Source: Opitutaceae bacterium
Lineage (GTDB): Bacteria; Verrucomicrobiota; Verrucomicrobiia; Opitutales; Opitutaceae
Direction of reading: 5' to 3'
DNA length: 64,000 nt
NCBI GenBank assembly: GCA_028284235.1
Contig: JANQSC010000054.1
Coordinates: forward strand, 1-64,000
This document shows, piece by piece, positions 32,843 to 41,525 of the stretch (position 1 is the stretch's first letter; every line of letters starts with the position of its first letter). The notes under the pieces are model-generated. The model did not search any database and was not told the DNA's origin. It was given only the letters and a program-made list of their open reading frames with translations. Both the position numbers and the translations under genes were made by a program.

Positions 32843-34738
32843 CTGGATACGCAGCGGGCCGAGGTACCATTTCGACTGGTCGATTGACAGGGTCACTTCG
32901 TCGTTGATGATCGCTCGACGCTCTTTCCCGTCCCCTTGAAAGACGAGTTTCGGTTGTTCGCCCTCGTGCAAAACGAGCACGGTGAAGAAACCCTTGGACG
33001 ATTCGGGCGAATGGGCGGTGAGATAGCGGGCCCCGGGGTAGTCGCGCTGAAATCCGGATGAGAACGTGCGCGAGGAAGGCGGGCCTTCGTGCGATTCGAT
33101 CTCGTGTTGTTCGCTAAACCAACCAGAGAGCGTAGCGCCGGAAGTCGGGTCCGTTAGCGTGAACCGGCCGGAGCCGGTATCGAGTTGTAGCGACTGCTGG
33201 AAGCACATCGACCAGCTCCATTCGTTTTGCTCTTCGGATTTTTCGATAATTTCGTCCCAAATCCCGATGACCGCTCGCAGGCCGGGGGTGGGGGCGTAGC
33301 GGATTGCGAAATGCCTCCGGACTCGGGCGGTTCCGTAGACGGCGCCGAGATCTACGGAGATGCTCCCTCCGTTTTCGGTTGGAGCGTAGTAGCTGACTTT
33401 CCCGGCGCGCGCTTGATAACGGTTTGTCCGGTCATACTGGATACCGTTTTTCAGGAGAACGTTTTGGTAGTGGGCCTGCGGTTTCGCCTGGCCACCTGCG
33501 TGGGCCCAGCTGGTTCCCAGCGACAGGAACCGAAAACTCCCGGCGTCTTGTTGTTCGTGCCCGCCTCCGTGAAAGCTTTTCGCGTAGACGGCGAAGACCG
33601 AGTCGTTCTTGTCCTGGAAGCGGTCTCGGAAAACCGCGAGCCCGTTCTTGTGGTCGAACAGGTTCCGATTCAGCCCTTCGCCATAGTTGGGGGGTTCTGC
33701 GCCGAGCGGGTAGTAGAGGAGCGTCCACAAGGCGTGCCCATGACTGTCGTCGATCTCCAAATACGTTCTATCACCTGCGTTTCCACCTATTCGGTTGTAG
33801 GAGCCGAGCAGCGCGATCTGGTCTAGAGCGTTTGAAAACGGGAAGTAGAGACTGGCGATCGAGGGGCTGGGGAAGTTGCTGCCGTCGTCGTTCCAGAATA
33901 CGCGCCGCCCCAGGCGGAGGCGTTCGTCGCCCTCGACTTGAGGACCGGGCACGGTCAGGCTGTGGACGTTTACACCCATTTTTTGGATACCTGGAGCGTT
34001 TTCAGCGATGTCGACGCCGAGCGACGCTCGACAGGCCAGAGCGAAGGGTCCCCACTGGGAGAACGCGTATATGCCGTAACCGGTGCCTTCGTAGTAGTGC
34101 CCGCCATCGCCGTAGTTCAGCAAGTAGCTCGCAACGCGTTCGCGTTCGTTGCGGAGCGGGGCTTCGACTTCGGGGAACGACGGTAGCGTGGCGAGGAGGC
34201 AAAGTCCCGCCGCGGACCGGGTGACTCCCCACCAGTTGTTGAAGGGGTTGTCTGGATTCCCTTTTCCAATCGTGGCGAATGACAGTCCGTAGTCGCGAAT
34301 GGCTGAAGCGAGCCGCTGCCGCGTCGCTGGTTTTAAGAGATGCCGGGTGAAGGCGTAGGCAACGACGACGTTCAACGCGATCGAGGCTTTTCCCAGATCG
34401 GAAGTTTCGTATCGCAACAGCTCCAGGCTAATAGCCGCGGCTTCTTCGGCCTGGGCTCGGCTGTCGTTGAACGCGACCGATACGGTTAGAGTTTCCAGTC
34501 GACGGACGAACGCCCTGCGATCCTCGAGGGATTCGACTTTTCTTACTTTAAAAGCGCGAGCTGCTTCCGTTTGGGCGGCTTCGACGAGGTCGACTAGCTC
34601 CGACTTCAGTATCTTCGCTCGCCGTTCATTCCACTCGGAATCCGTGAGCCACAAGCGTTCGGATAGCGCTGCGCTTCCTGCGAGCGAAGGGATATAAAGG
34701 GTTAGGGCGAGTAGCGTCCAGAGGCTTCGGTTGGGCAT
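32765..34738 (-). CDS. secreted heparinase II/III-like polysaccharide lyase
   Basis: The 657-residue protein starts with a signal peptide (MPNRSLWTLLALTLYIPSLAGSA by pattern). An alpha-helical toroid follows to about residue 300, with NPFNNWWGVTRSAAGLCLLA and GGHYYEGTGYGIYAFSQWG, the active-site sides of heparinase II/III families. The beta-sheet part has HGHALWTLLYYPL, NLFDHKNGLAVFRDRF and FHGGGHEQQDAGSFRFLSLG, typical of the C-terminal sandwich. It should cleave a uronic-acid-containing polysaccharide by beta-elimination in the periplasm. The PL family is not fixed by eye. Its end overlaps merC by 78 bases, tail to tail. Confidence 0.75.
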   Translation of the reverse strand: MPNRSLWTLLALTLYIPSLAGSAALSERLWLTDSEWNERRAKILKSELVDLVEAAQTEAARAFKVRKVESLEDRRAFVRRLETLTVSVAFNDSRAQAEEAAAISLELLRYETSDLGKASIALNVVVAYAFTRHLLKPATRQRLASAIRDYGLSFATIGKGNPDNPFNNWWGVTRSAAGLCLLATLPSFPEVEAPLRNERERVASYLLNYGDGGHYYEGTGYGIYAFSQWGPFALACRASLGVDIAENAPGIQKMGVNVHSLTVPGPQVEGDERLRLGRRVFWNDDGSNFPSPSIASLYFPFSNALDQIALLGSYNRIGGNAGDRTYLEIDDSHGHALWTLLYYPLGAEPPNYGEGLNRNLFDHKNGLAVFRDRFQDKNDSVFAVYAKSFHGGGHEQQDAGSFRFLSLGTSWAHAGGQAKPQAHYQNVLLKNGIQYDRTNRYQARAGKVSYYAPTENGGSISVDLGAVYGTARVRRHFAIRYAPTPGLRAVIGIWDEIIEKSEEQNEWSWSMCFQQSLQLDTGSGRFTLTDPTSGATLSGWFSEQHEIESHEGPPSSRTFSSGFQRDYPGARYLTAHSPESSKGFFTVLVLHEGEQPKLVFQGDGKERRAIINDEVTLSIDQSKWYLGPLRIQLSDSAQPIAALSGPTQAEIANMPRD

Positions 34739-35100
34739 GATCGAGTGTTTGTGGCGGGGCTAGTCCGCGAGTTTGAATAGCGGGGTTTTTGGGGCAACCG
34801 ATTTCAGGGCCGAGGGGAATCGAACCGTTAGGCATTTGGCGGAAATCAGGCGAATGTTTGGAGCGGGCTACGCCAATGTTAACTGTTAGATATCTGGGGG
34901 CCTTTTCTTCGAAATTAAAACGGACCATGGTGTGATTCGATTTGAAAATCGACCGGTTTGGATTCGTTCAGGCCGGCTACCCCTGCTCGAGTTCGCTTGG
35001 ATTCACTACTATCCCGGCGAGCTTTTTACTCGGACGGATTCGCGGCCCTCGCGAGTCGCTAGCAACTACGATAATACTAGAACTAATACCTCACTACACC
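34739..35100. other. 362-base divergent intergenic region
   Basis: No gene is supported between the lyase start and the receptor start. A perfect palindrome TCGATTTGAAAATCGA occupies 34937-34952 and could be an operator for the nearby LacI-type regulator, but it is not found elsewhere here. The reading frame of the receptor extends upstream to 34942 without a signal peptide, so this part is taken as leader. Confidence 0.4.
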
Positions 35101-38037
35101 ATGACACATGTTGAACATATAATGAAATGGCCGCCTCGCATAGCGCTCGCCTGCGCTGTCGCGTTGGGCTCATTTATAGGTTACGCTCAAGACGACGAGG
35201 AAGTTTTCGAACTCTCGCCGTTTCGCGTCGATTCTTCTGACGACCAGGGCTATCGCGCGACCAATACGATCTCCGGTACGCGCTTGAATACGAAGATCAA
35301 AGACATCCCGCTTTCCGTTGAAGCGATTACGGAGGAATTTATCGAGGATGTGGGAGCCCTGGATGTTCGCGAGGCGCTCGAGTTTAGCTCCGGCGTTCTC
35401 TTAAGCAGTGAAATTGCAAACGATACGGGAGAGCAGCGAAGCTTCGACTTTTCGCCCTCCAATTCGGGAGGCGGATTCGCGACCTCGGACGATATAAATC
35501 AAGGAACGCTCAAGATTCGCGGTTACACCACCAACACGATGTTGCGGAATGGTTTTACCGTTCCGGGCAATCTCAGTTCGGCGGATTTGGGCCGTATAGA
35601 AGTGGCTCGCGGGCCCCAAGCCTTGCTCTATGGCGTCAATTCGCTGGGCGGCATTGTAAATACCATACCGAAATATCCGACTGCCGCTCCGCGGTATTCG
35701 ACGAGTTTGACAGTGGGTGGAAACGATTTGTTTCGCACTATCTTCGACGCTTCTGGCCCGGTATCCGACACGTTCAGCTATCGCGTAATCGGCGAGTATC
35801 AAGAGCGAGGAATCGAGCTAGACGACTATCTACAGACGGATATTTCGCTGTCACCAAAGTTTGAATATCGGCCCACAGAAAAAACTTCCGTGTACTTGGA
35901 CATGCAGATCAACGATCGGACGATTGACGGATACCAAAGCTCGAGCACGCAGAATCTAAGCGTGGGAGGCAATTTCGGAGTGAACCAGGACGGGCGGAAC
36001 GATTTTCGCGAAAGCTATCGCCTGCGCGAAGTGTTGAATCTGCCCCATACCGCCAGTTTTCTAAAGGGAGACGAGTACAACGAGGATTCGTTCTTGGCGG
36101 CCGCAATGGTTGAGCACGAGTTTACCGAGAACTTCAGAATGCTGGTCGGCCATCAGATGATCGACGTCGAGAAGCAGAACGCTCGAACGAATGCGAGCGT
36201 CATCACCTACAACGCCTCCGACGAGCTGCCGCCCGAGGCGACCGTTCTTGATGGAAGCGGCAACCTCTACGCGATTCGCGGCGAGTCGAATCGCAACTTC
36301 GAGGATCAGCAGATCGACCAAACGCGCGTTGAGTTCAACTACAGTTTTGAGGTGGGCGAGACGAACCACAGCTTTCTTCTTGGGCGTAATGAACAGAAAA
36401 CTACGCTTTTACAGCATACCACCACACGCGACCAGGACTACAACTTGGCTCCGGTTTCTCCGGCTGGAATCATGTACGACCCGAGCTTTCGCACTCGCGG
36501 ATTTCGCGACATAGAGGACCAGCGTTGGAACACCGGCCACTACCTCGTTTACCATGGCAAGTTTTTGCAGGACAAGCTCAACGTGATTGCGGGCCTTCGA
36601 AGAGACCGCTATATGATTCGCAATCTGCGTTACACGTATGTTGACGAAGACGAAAACGGAACTTGGGAACGCTTCTCGGGCGGCCCCGATGGTTCATCCG
36701 AAGACGCCCCGGGGCGCTCGCGCGACTTCAACGCGGGCCCGGGAACGGCCGATCCGGATCGCGCTCCGGTGAGGGAAGGCTACCGTTTTGGCGGTGTGCC
36801 GAAAAAGGACACCAACCCGACGATCGGGTTGAGCTACGCGTTGAACGACAAGGTTACTGCGTATGTCGTATCGGCCGAAGGGATCGTGCCGAACCCCGGT
36901 CAGCGGAATGGCTTGTCGGAGAATTTCGACAACGAAACGACCGAGAGTTTCGAAGTTGGGCTGAAATTCGAGTTGATCGAAGGGAAGCTTTCCGGAGCGG
37001 TTGCGGCCTTCGAAATCGACCGTTCGAACGCGGTGTACTTCTTCTCTTCCGCGTCGTCTCCACGGAATGCGGGACCGCCTCGTGAAGAGCGTCGGAACCG
37101 ATTCAACTATGTGTGGGATCGAAGCTATTCGGTGCCGATCAGCTATTTCGACGAAGGCTATGTGCCGGTTGCTCCGGAGACTGCGGACAACAATGGCGAG
37201 GGTTGGATGAACGTGAACCAGCTCATCGCGGATGGCGAAATTAGCGATAGCCGCTATTATATAAACTACGAAACTTTGGATCAGAATCCGCAATCGCGAG
37301 CGGCCATAGACGCTGCCATGGCGAATGGCGAGTGGCTCTACGGAGGCAATTCCCGTTACTTCAACGCGCCGTCGATGGCTCGCGGCTCGGATGTCCCGTT
37401 CGGCGACACGGCTGAAGGAGCGGACGCGCAGCTGATCTTCACGCCGAGCGACGACTGGCAGTTTACATTCAACTACGCCTATATCGATCGCGTGATCACG
37501 CAGGGATTCGAACTCGTCCCCTTCATTGTAGAAGGCCAGAGTTTCGGAACGGAGTACGACGTTTGGGTCCGGTTCCTCGGGGAGGAGAACTTTACCGATT
37601 TGATGGATCCGTCGACCTTCAACGGCAATGCCCTGATCGGGGCCAAGCTCGACGACTCGCCGGAGCACTCGTTCTCCCTCTGGTCTAAGAAGACTTGGAA
37701 TGAAGGCCCGCTCGATGGCTTCAACGCCTCGTTTGGGCTCATTTACGCGGGCGAGCGTCAGACCGCGGTCGACGTCGCCGGAGGAAACCCTGCGGTCGTG
37801 GGACGCCCGACTCCGATGGTTCCCGACCGTTTCGAGGGGCGCCTCGCCTTTGGCTATCGGAAGCTGGTCAATGACAAGTACCTGTGGAACTTCCGCGCGA
37901 ACGTATATAACTTGTTCGACGACCAGAAGGACGAAGCGATCGCCTCCTATCCTGAGGACACGGTCTACCCGTTCCGCCGTACGGTGCGCTACTACGCGCC
38001 GCGTTCGTTCCGCCTGACGGCTGGAGTTTCGTTTTAA
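35101..38037 (+). CDS. large TonB-dependent receptor of the polysaccharide region
   Basis: From ATG 35101 (or 35122) the protein has 978 residues with signal KWPPRIALACAVALGSFIGYAQ by pattern. The TonB box region EEVFELSPFRV is the form typical of Opitutae receptors. The plug follows (RLNTKIKDIPLSVEAITEEFIED, LKIRGYTTN, LGRIEVARGPQALLYGVNSLGGIVN), then the barrel, ending RSFRLTAGVSF with a terminal aromatic. It should pull oligosaccharides or another ligand across the outer membrane using TonB energy. There is no SusD partner, as in most Verrucomicrobia. Neighbouring genes suggest an acidic glycan. Confidence 0.85.
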   Translation: MTHVEHIMKWPPRIALACAVALGSFIGYAQDDEEVFELSPFRVDSSDDQGYRATNTISGTRLNTKIKDIPLSVEAITEEFIEDVGALDVREALEFSSGVLLSSEIANDTGEQRSFDFSPSNSGGGFATSDDINQGTLKIRGYTTNTMLRNGFTVPGNLSSADLGRIEVARGPQALLYGVNSLGGIVNTIPKYPTAAPRYSTSLTVGGNDLFRTIFDASGPVSDTFSYRVIGEYQERGIELDDYLQTDISLSPKFEYRPTEKTSVYLDMQINDRTIDGYQSSSTQNLSVGGNFGVNQDGRNDFRESYRLREVLNLPHTASFLKGDEYNEDSFLAAAMVEHEFTENFRMLVGHQMIDVEKQNARTNASVITYNASDELPPEATVLDGSGNLYAIRGESNRNFEDQQIDQTRVEFNYSFEVGETNHSFLLGRNEQKTTLLQHTTTRDQDYNLAPVSPAGIMYDPSFRTRGFRDIEDQRWNTGHYLVYHGKFLQDKLNVIAGLRRDRYMIRNLRYTYVDEDENGTWERFSGGPDGSSEDAPGRSRDFNAGPGTADPDRAPVREGYRFGGVPKKDTNPTIGLSYALNDKVTAYVVSAEGIVPNPGQRNGLSENFDNETTESFEVGLKFELIEGKLSGAVAAFEIDRSNAVYFFSSASSPRNAGPPREERRNRFNYVWDRSYSVPISYFDEGYVPVAPETADNNGEGWMNVNQLIADGEISDSRYYINYETLDQNPQSRAAIDAAMANGEWLYGGNSRYFNAPSMARGSDVPFGDTAEGADAQLIFTPSDDWQFTFNYAYIDRVITQGFELVPFIVEGQSFGTEYDVWVRFLGEENFTDLMDPSTFNGNALIGAKLDDSPEHSFSLWSKKTWNEGPLDGFNASFGLIYAGERQTAVDVAGGNPAVVGRPTPMVPDRFEGRLAFGYRKLVNDKYLWNFRANVYNLFDDQKDEAIASYPEDTVYPFRRTVRYYAPRSFRLTAGVSF

Positions 38038-38067
38038 TAGAGTAGTTAATATAAACTGTAGTATTGT

Positions 38068-38089
38068 GCCTCGGGGTTCGCCCCGAGGC
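38068..38089 (+). terminator. hairpin with TTCG tetraloop after the TonB receptor
   Basis: GCCTCGGGG (38068-38076) and CCCCGAGGC (38081-38089) pair perfectly around a stable TTCG loop, 30 bases after the receptor stop. The following TTTGCTCT is a weak T tract. Transcription may still read into the next gene, 76 bases further. Confidence 0.65.
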
Positions 38090-38165
38090 TTTGCTCTAGG
38101 GTAGTGTGAGAATCATGGTTCGACGCGGATTCGCGTTGAAGAACGCGCCGGGGATATAGTAATTT

Positions 38166-40388
38166 ATGGATATGTTTGTGAAACGGCTTGTTGGGTCTCT
38201 GACCTTTGGGATATTGGTAAGCGCTTCCGCCGCTTCGGATCACGATTACATGCACGAGGCATACGATCGGCTGCACGAGTCGGAGATGCAGAACAAGTTT
38301 CGGAAAATCGCCCCGATGCCTGCGGGCGTAGTGTATATTCAACGACCGGGTGAGGAGGAGAAAGAGATCCGCTGGCACTTCCGCACCATGAAAGATCTCG
38401 GTTTCACGGCGTTGAAAGGGATCTATCCAGTAGGCGACTGGACGGTGGAGAAAATCCAGCTCATCGCCTTGGACGAGGGCTTGGTTCCGTGGTGGTACGG
38501 GCAAGGCGGATGGGTTCCGATAACCGATACCCTCCTTTCCGAATTGGGAATCGGGAGCGATCTTTCGCCGAAGGCGATTCGCGAGCACCCGAAAATGGTC
38601 GAGTATCAGCGAAACGCACTTGAAAAGCGAATACGTACAGCGATGGAGATTCGGGCGAGCGATCCCAACGGGGAGATTCCAAAAAGCAGCAGTCGCGCCT
38701 TTGATCCGACTGTGGGAGGCCGAGGGCTCGAGCTGTCGGAGAAAGGGGAGAGGCTTTTCGTCGAGTGGGTGAAGCGACGCTACGACAACATCGATGCAGC
38801 GAATCTCGCCTACAACCAGGACCACGCGAATCTCGCCATTGGCGGCGGCGGCCCGTTCACGGATTGGGTTGATTTCGCGGAACGGTGGAAGCAGTACAAC
38901 CATCGGGAATATCGAATTCGTCGCGACATTTTCCGTTTCAAGGCGGACCACGCCTTGGAGCATATCCGAAACACGATTGCGGCTTTCCATGCGATCGACC
39001 CGAACGCTCCGTATCGGGCGGGCGGCGAGTTGAGCTTGTTCCGTCCTCAGGCCTGGTGGAATGTCGATTTCGAGGGGATCGCCGATGTGGCCAGAGACAC
39101 GGGAACGTTCTATCCGTCCATCCACTTCTCCTGGCACTTTAACCATTCTGGCAACGAGATTCTGAAAAGCTCCTATATGCAGGCGGCTTATATGACGGAC
39201 AATTTCAAGGGCGGCTGGTCGGCCGCTTGGGAAACTAGCGGAGGGCCGCAGCAGTTCGATGGCGAACAGTCGGGGGACCCGGACATGGGGTTCACGGTGG
39301 ACGCGGGAACGCTGAATCAATTTTTCATGAGCCACTTGGCGGCTGGGTTCAAAGGCTTTGGAATCTGGTGCTGGAGCGCCCGGACAGCGGGCAAGGAAGC
39401 CGGCGAGTACGCGCTGCTGGACCGGCACAACAAGGTGACTGATCGGGCGATCGCGGTCGGCGGTATTGGCAAGGCGATGCAGCGCTATCGAGACGAATTG
39501 TGGCAAGCGCGCAAGGAGCCCATGGTCGGTGTATACGTATCTTGGGACAACGAGGCCATTTGGTCGGCCATGTCGGACCGGGGGCGACATGATTTCCGCG
39601 ACCGGCCCACGCAAGGGCGTATCGGAATTTGCAATACGTTGATCGATCGAAATATTCCTTTCGAATTCGTGACAGCCGACGACATTCGCAACGGCATCGC
39701 GGGCCGCTATCCGGTTATTTACATGCCAACGGTTCTCGCGGTGAATACCGACGTGATGGAGTTGCTGGGCGAATACGTGTCGGAGGGCGGAAGGCTGGTC
39801 ATGGACATGCCCGGCGGCTGGTACGACGAATACGCTCAATTGTACTCCACCGATGTTGGGTCGGTGTTTGAGAAAACCTTTGGAACTGTGATTGCCGACT
39901 ACCAGTACGCGGGCCAGAACCGTCCTTGGAGTATCGAGGGTCAATCGCTGTTAGGTTCGATCGGCGTTTTGCAGCCCACTCGCTCGAAAGTGGTTGCGAG
40001 CTTCGAGAATGGGAAACCGGCCGTGACGGAGGCGTCGTTTGGGGACGGCTCCGCGGTGGTAATCGGTTTCGAAGCGGCTCGCGGCGCGTTCAAGTCGGAA
40101 GGCGAGGAACTCGCCGATCTGCTGGTCGAGTACGCCTTGGAAGACAAGCTCCCGCGGTATCGTTGCAAGGACGCGATCGTGTATCGGCTCGCGGCTCCCG
40201 GTGCGGACCACTATTTCTTCATGAATGACGGCCCGGCTCGGTCGGTCCGGCTTTCCACGGACTTTGACTACGCGAGCTGCGAAGACGCCGTTTCGGGAGA
40301 AAAGCTGTCGATCGGGGCGAAGGTCGCGCTGGACGCGTATAGCGCTCGTTGGCTGCGGTTTGCCAAGCGAGAAGGGACGACCCGTTGA
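38166..40388 (+). CDS. secreted GH42-like glycoside hydrolase (beta-galactosidase-like)
   Basis: The 740-residue protein has a signal peptide ending near SASAAS. The TIM-barrel opening EIRWHFRTMKDLGFTALKGI resembles GH42 enzymes. Possible acid/base and nucleophile glutamates lie in YRAGGELSLF and SAAWETSGGPQQF. A later part (about 520-640) with PVIYMPTVLAVNTDVMELLGEYVSEGG looks like the beta-galactosidase trimerisation/GATase-like domain. It may cut galactose or a related sugar from oligosaccharides in the periplasm. Exact GH family is not certain. It lies between the receptor and the LacI-type regulator. Confidence 0.68.
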   Translation: MDMFVKRLVGSLTFGILVSASAASDHDYMHEAYDRLHESEMQNKFRKIAPMPAGVVYIQRPGEEEKEIRWHFRTMKDLGFTALKGIYPVGDWTVEKIQLIALDEGLVPWWYGQGGWVPITDTLLSELGIGSDLSPKAIREHPKMVEYQRNALEKRIRTAMEIRASDPNGEIPKSSSRAFDPTVGGRGLELSEKGERLFVEWVKRRYDNIDAANLAYNQDHANLAIGGGGPFTDWVDFAERWKQYNHREYRIRRDIFRFKADHALEHIRNTIAAFHAIDPNAPYRAGGELSLFRPQAWWNVDFEGIADVARDTGTFYPSIHFSWHFNHSGNEILKSSYMQAAYMTDNFKGGWSAAWETSGGPQQFDGEQSGDPDMGFTVDAGTLNQFFMSHLAAGFKGFGIWCWSARTAGKEAGEYALLDRHNKVTDRAIAVGGIGKAMQRYRDELWQARKEPMVGVYVSWDNEAIWSAMSDRGRHDFRDRPTQGRIGICNTLIDRNIPFEFVTADDIRNGIAGRYPVIYMPTVLAVNTDVMELLGEYVSEGGRLVMDMPGGWYDEYAQLYSTDVGSVFEKTFGTVIADYQYAGQNRPWSIEGQSLLGSIGVLQPTRSKVVASFENGKPAVTEASFGDGSAVVIGFEAARGAFKSEGEELADLLVEYALEDKLPRYRCKDAIVYRLAAPGADHYFFMNDGPARSVRLSTDFDYASCEDAVSGEKLSIGAKVALDAYSARWLRFAKREGTTR

Positions 40389-40438
40389 AACGAGCGTTGC
40401 CTTTACAGGACCAGTCCCGAAGATAGCGAGATACCCCA

Positions 40439-41464
40439 ATGGCATCCATCCGAACTATCTCCAAGGAGACGAAATTCAGCGTCGCCACTGTGTCGGAAGC
40501 GCTCCGAAACACCGGACGCGTCAAGGAGGAGACGCGGCAGATAATCCTCGAGGCGGCGGAGCGTTTAGGCTATCAGCGGAACCGGTTTATTGGCGACGTG
40601 ATGTCGCGCATGCGGCGTTCGCAGGCGGTGCAGTTTCGGGGGACTCTCGCCGTGCTCGAGAGCGAGAGTTTTCATCGGGCCCGCGACTACTCGAGGTGGC
40701 ACAAGGACTTGTTCAAAGGGGCGACTGACCGGGCGGACGAACTCGGCTTCAAGATAGAGTTTTTCCAGTTCAATACCTCCAAGAGATCGCTTTCCCATTT
40801 GCAGCACGTGCTTTATGCCCGGGGTGTTGAGGGCGTCTTTTTGCCTCCGTTCCTGCACAGCTGGAATTTCGAAGGGATCGACTGGAGCTGTTTTTCGGCC
40901 GTCCAGCTCGACTATGGCTTGGAAAACGTCCGGATGCATACGGTGATGCCGGACCATCATCCCTCGATGATCAATGCTCTGAAGCGCTTGGAGGGCATGG
41001 GGTATCGTCGCCCTGGCTTGTTTGTTGAACATTTTCAGGACGATCGTATTCTGATGAAGTGGCTTGCTGGATACACCGCATTCGAGAATAGATCGACGCG
41101 ATGCAATTGCTTGCCCGTGTTTGAGCCTCAGGAATTAAACAAGGGCAACTTCCTGGATTGGTTCTACGGCAATCGGCCGGACGTCGTTTTGGGGCATCGA
41201 GGAGATGTGATCGACTGGCTCGAAGAAGAAGGGCTCAGCGTTCCTGGGGACGTGGGATTCTTCAGCTTGAATCTGCACCATACGGATAGGGAGACCGCGG
41301 GTTTCGACCTCTTGCCTCGTCAATTGGGAGCAGTCGCTATCGAAGTACTGATTTCGCAAATACATCTGCAGCAAAAGGGGGTTCCCCAGATTCCTCAGAC
41401 GACTTCGTTGGAGGCGAAGTGGGTAGACGGTTTCAGTTTAAAGGCGAAGGCTGGGGCGGATTGA
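40439..41464 (+). CDS. LacI-family transcription regulator
   Basis: The 341-residue protein begins with the LacI helix-turn-helix: TISKETKFSVATVSEALRNTGRV, followed by the hinge-like EAAERLGYQRN. The rest has the periplasmic-binding fold used to sense a sugar (VLYARGVEGVFLPPFL, GYRRPGLFV, VLGHRGDVIDWLEEEG, VPGDVGFFSLNLHHTDRETAGFD). It probably represses the surrounding polysaccharide genes until an oligosaccharide or sugar acid binds. It follows the GH42-like gene by 50 bases. A cre-like operator at 48496 and CGTTTAC repeats at 49320-49381 are possible targets. Confidence 0.87.
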   Translation: MASIRTISKETKFSVATVSEALRNTGRVKEETRQIILEAAERLGYQRNRFIGDVMSRMRRSQAVQFRGTLAVLESESFHRARDYSRWHKDLFKGATDRADELGFKIEFFQFNTSKRSLSHLQHVLYARGVEGVFLPPFLHSWNFEGIDWSCFSAVQLDYGLENVRMHTVMPDHHPSMINALKRLEGMGYRRPGLFVEHFQDDRILMKWLAGYTAFENRSTRCNCLPVFEPQELNKGNFLDWFYGNRPDVVLGHRGDVIDWLEEEGLSVPGDVGFFSLNLHHTDRETAGFDLLPRQLGAVAIEVLISQIHLQQKGVPQIPQTTSLEAKWVDGFSLKAKAGAD

Positions 41465-41525
41465 CATTGTGGTTCGAGGCGCGGTTTATTGTTCTCGTTG
41501 TTATCCTGTTTAGCGAATTTCGACT

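Noticed and set aside
34937..34952. Palindrome TCGATTTGAAAATCGA as the LacI operator
   Set aside because: Only one copy is seen and it has no match before the other genes of the region; kept as a note only.
38046..39944. Long open frame of 632 codons on the minus strand
   Set aside because: It is fully antisense to the GH42-like gene, is rich in arginine and histidine, and shows no domain or signal peptide; a by-product of the codon pattern.
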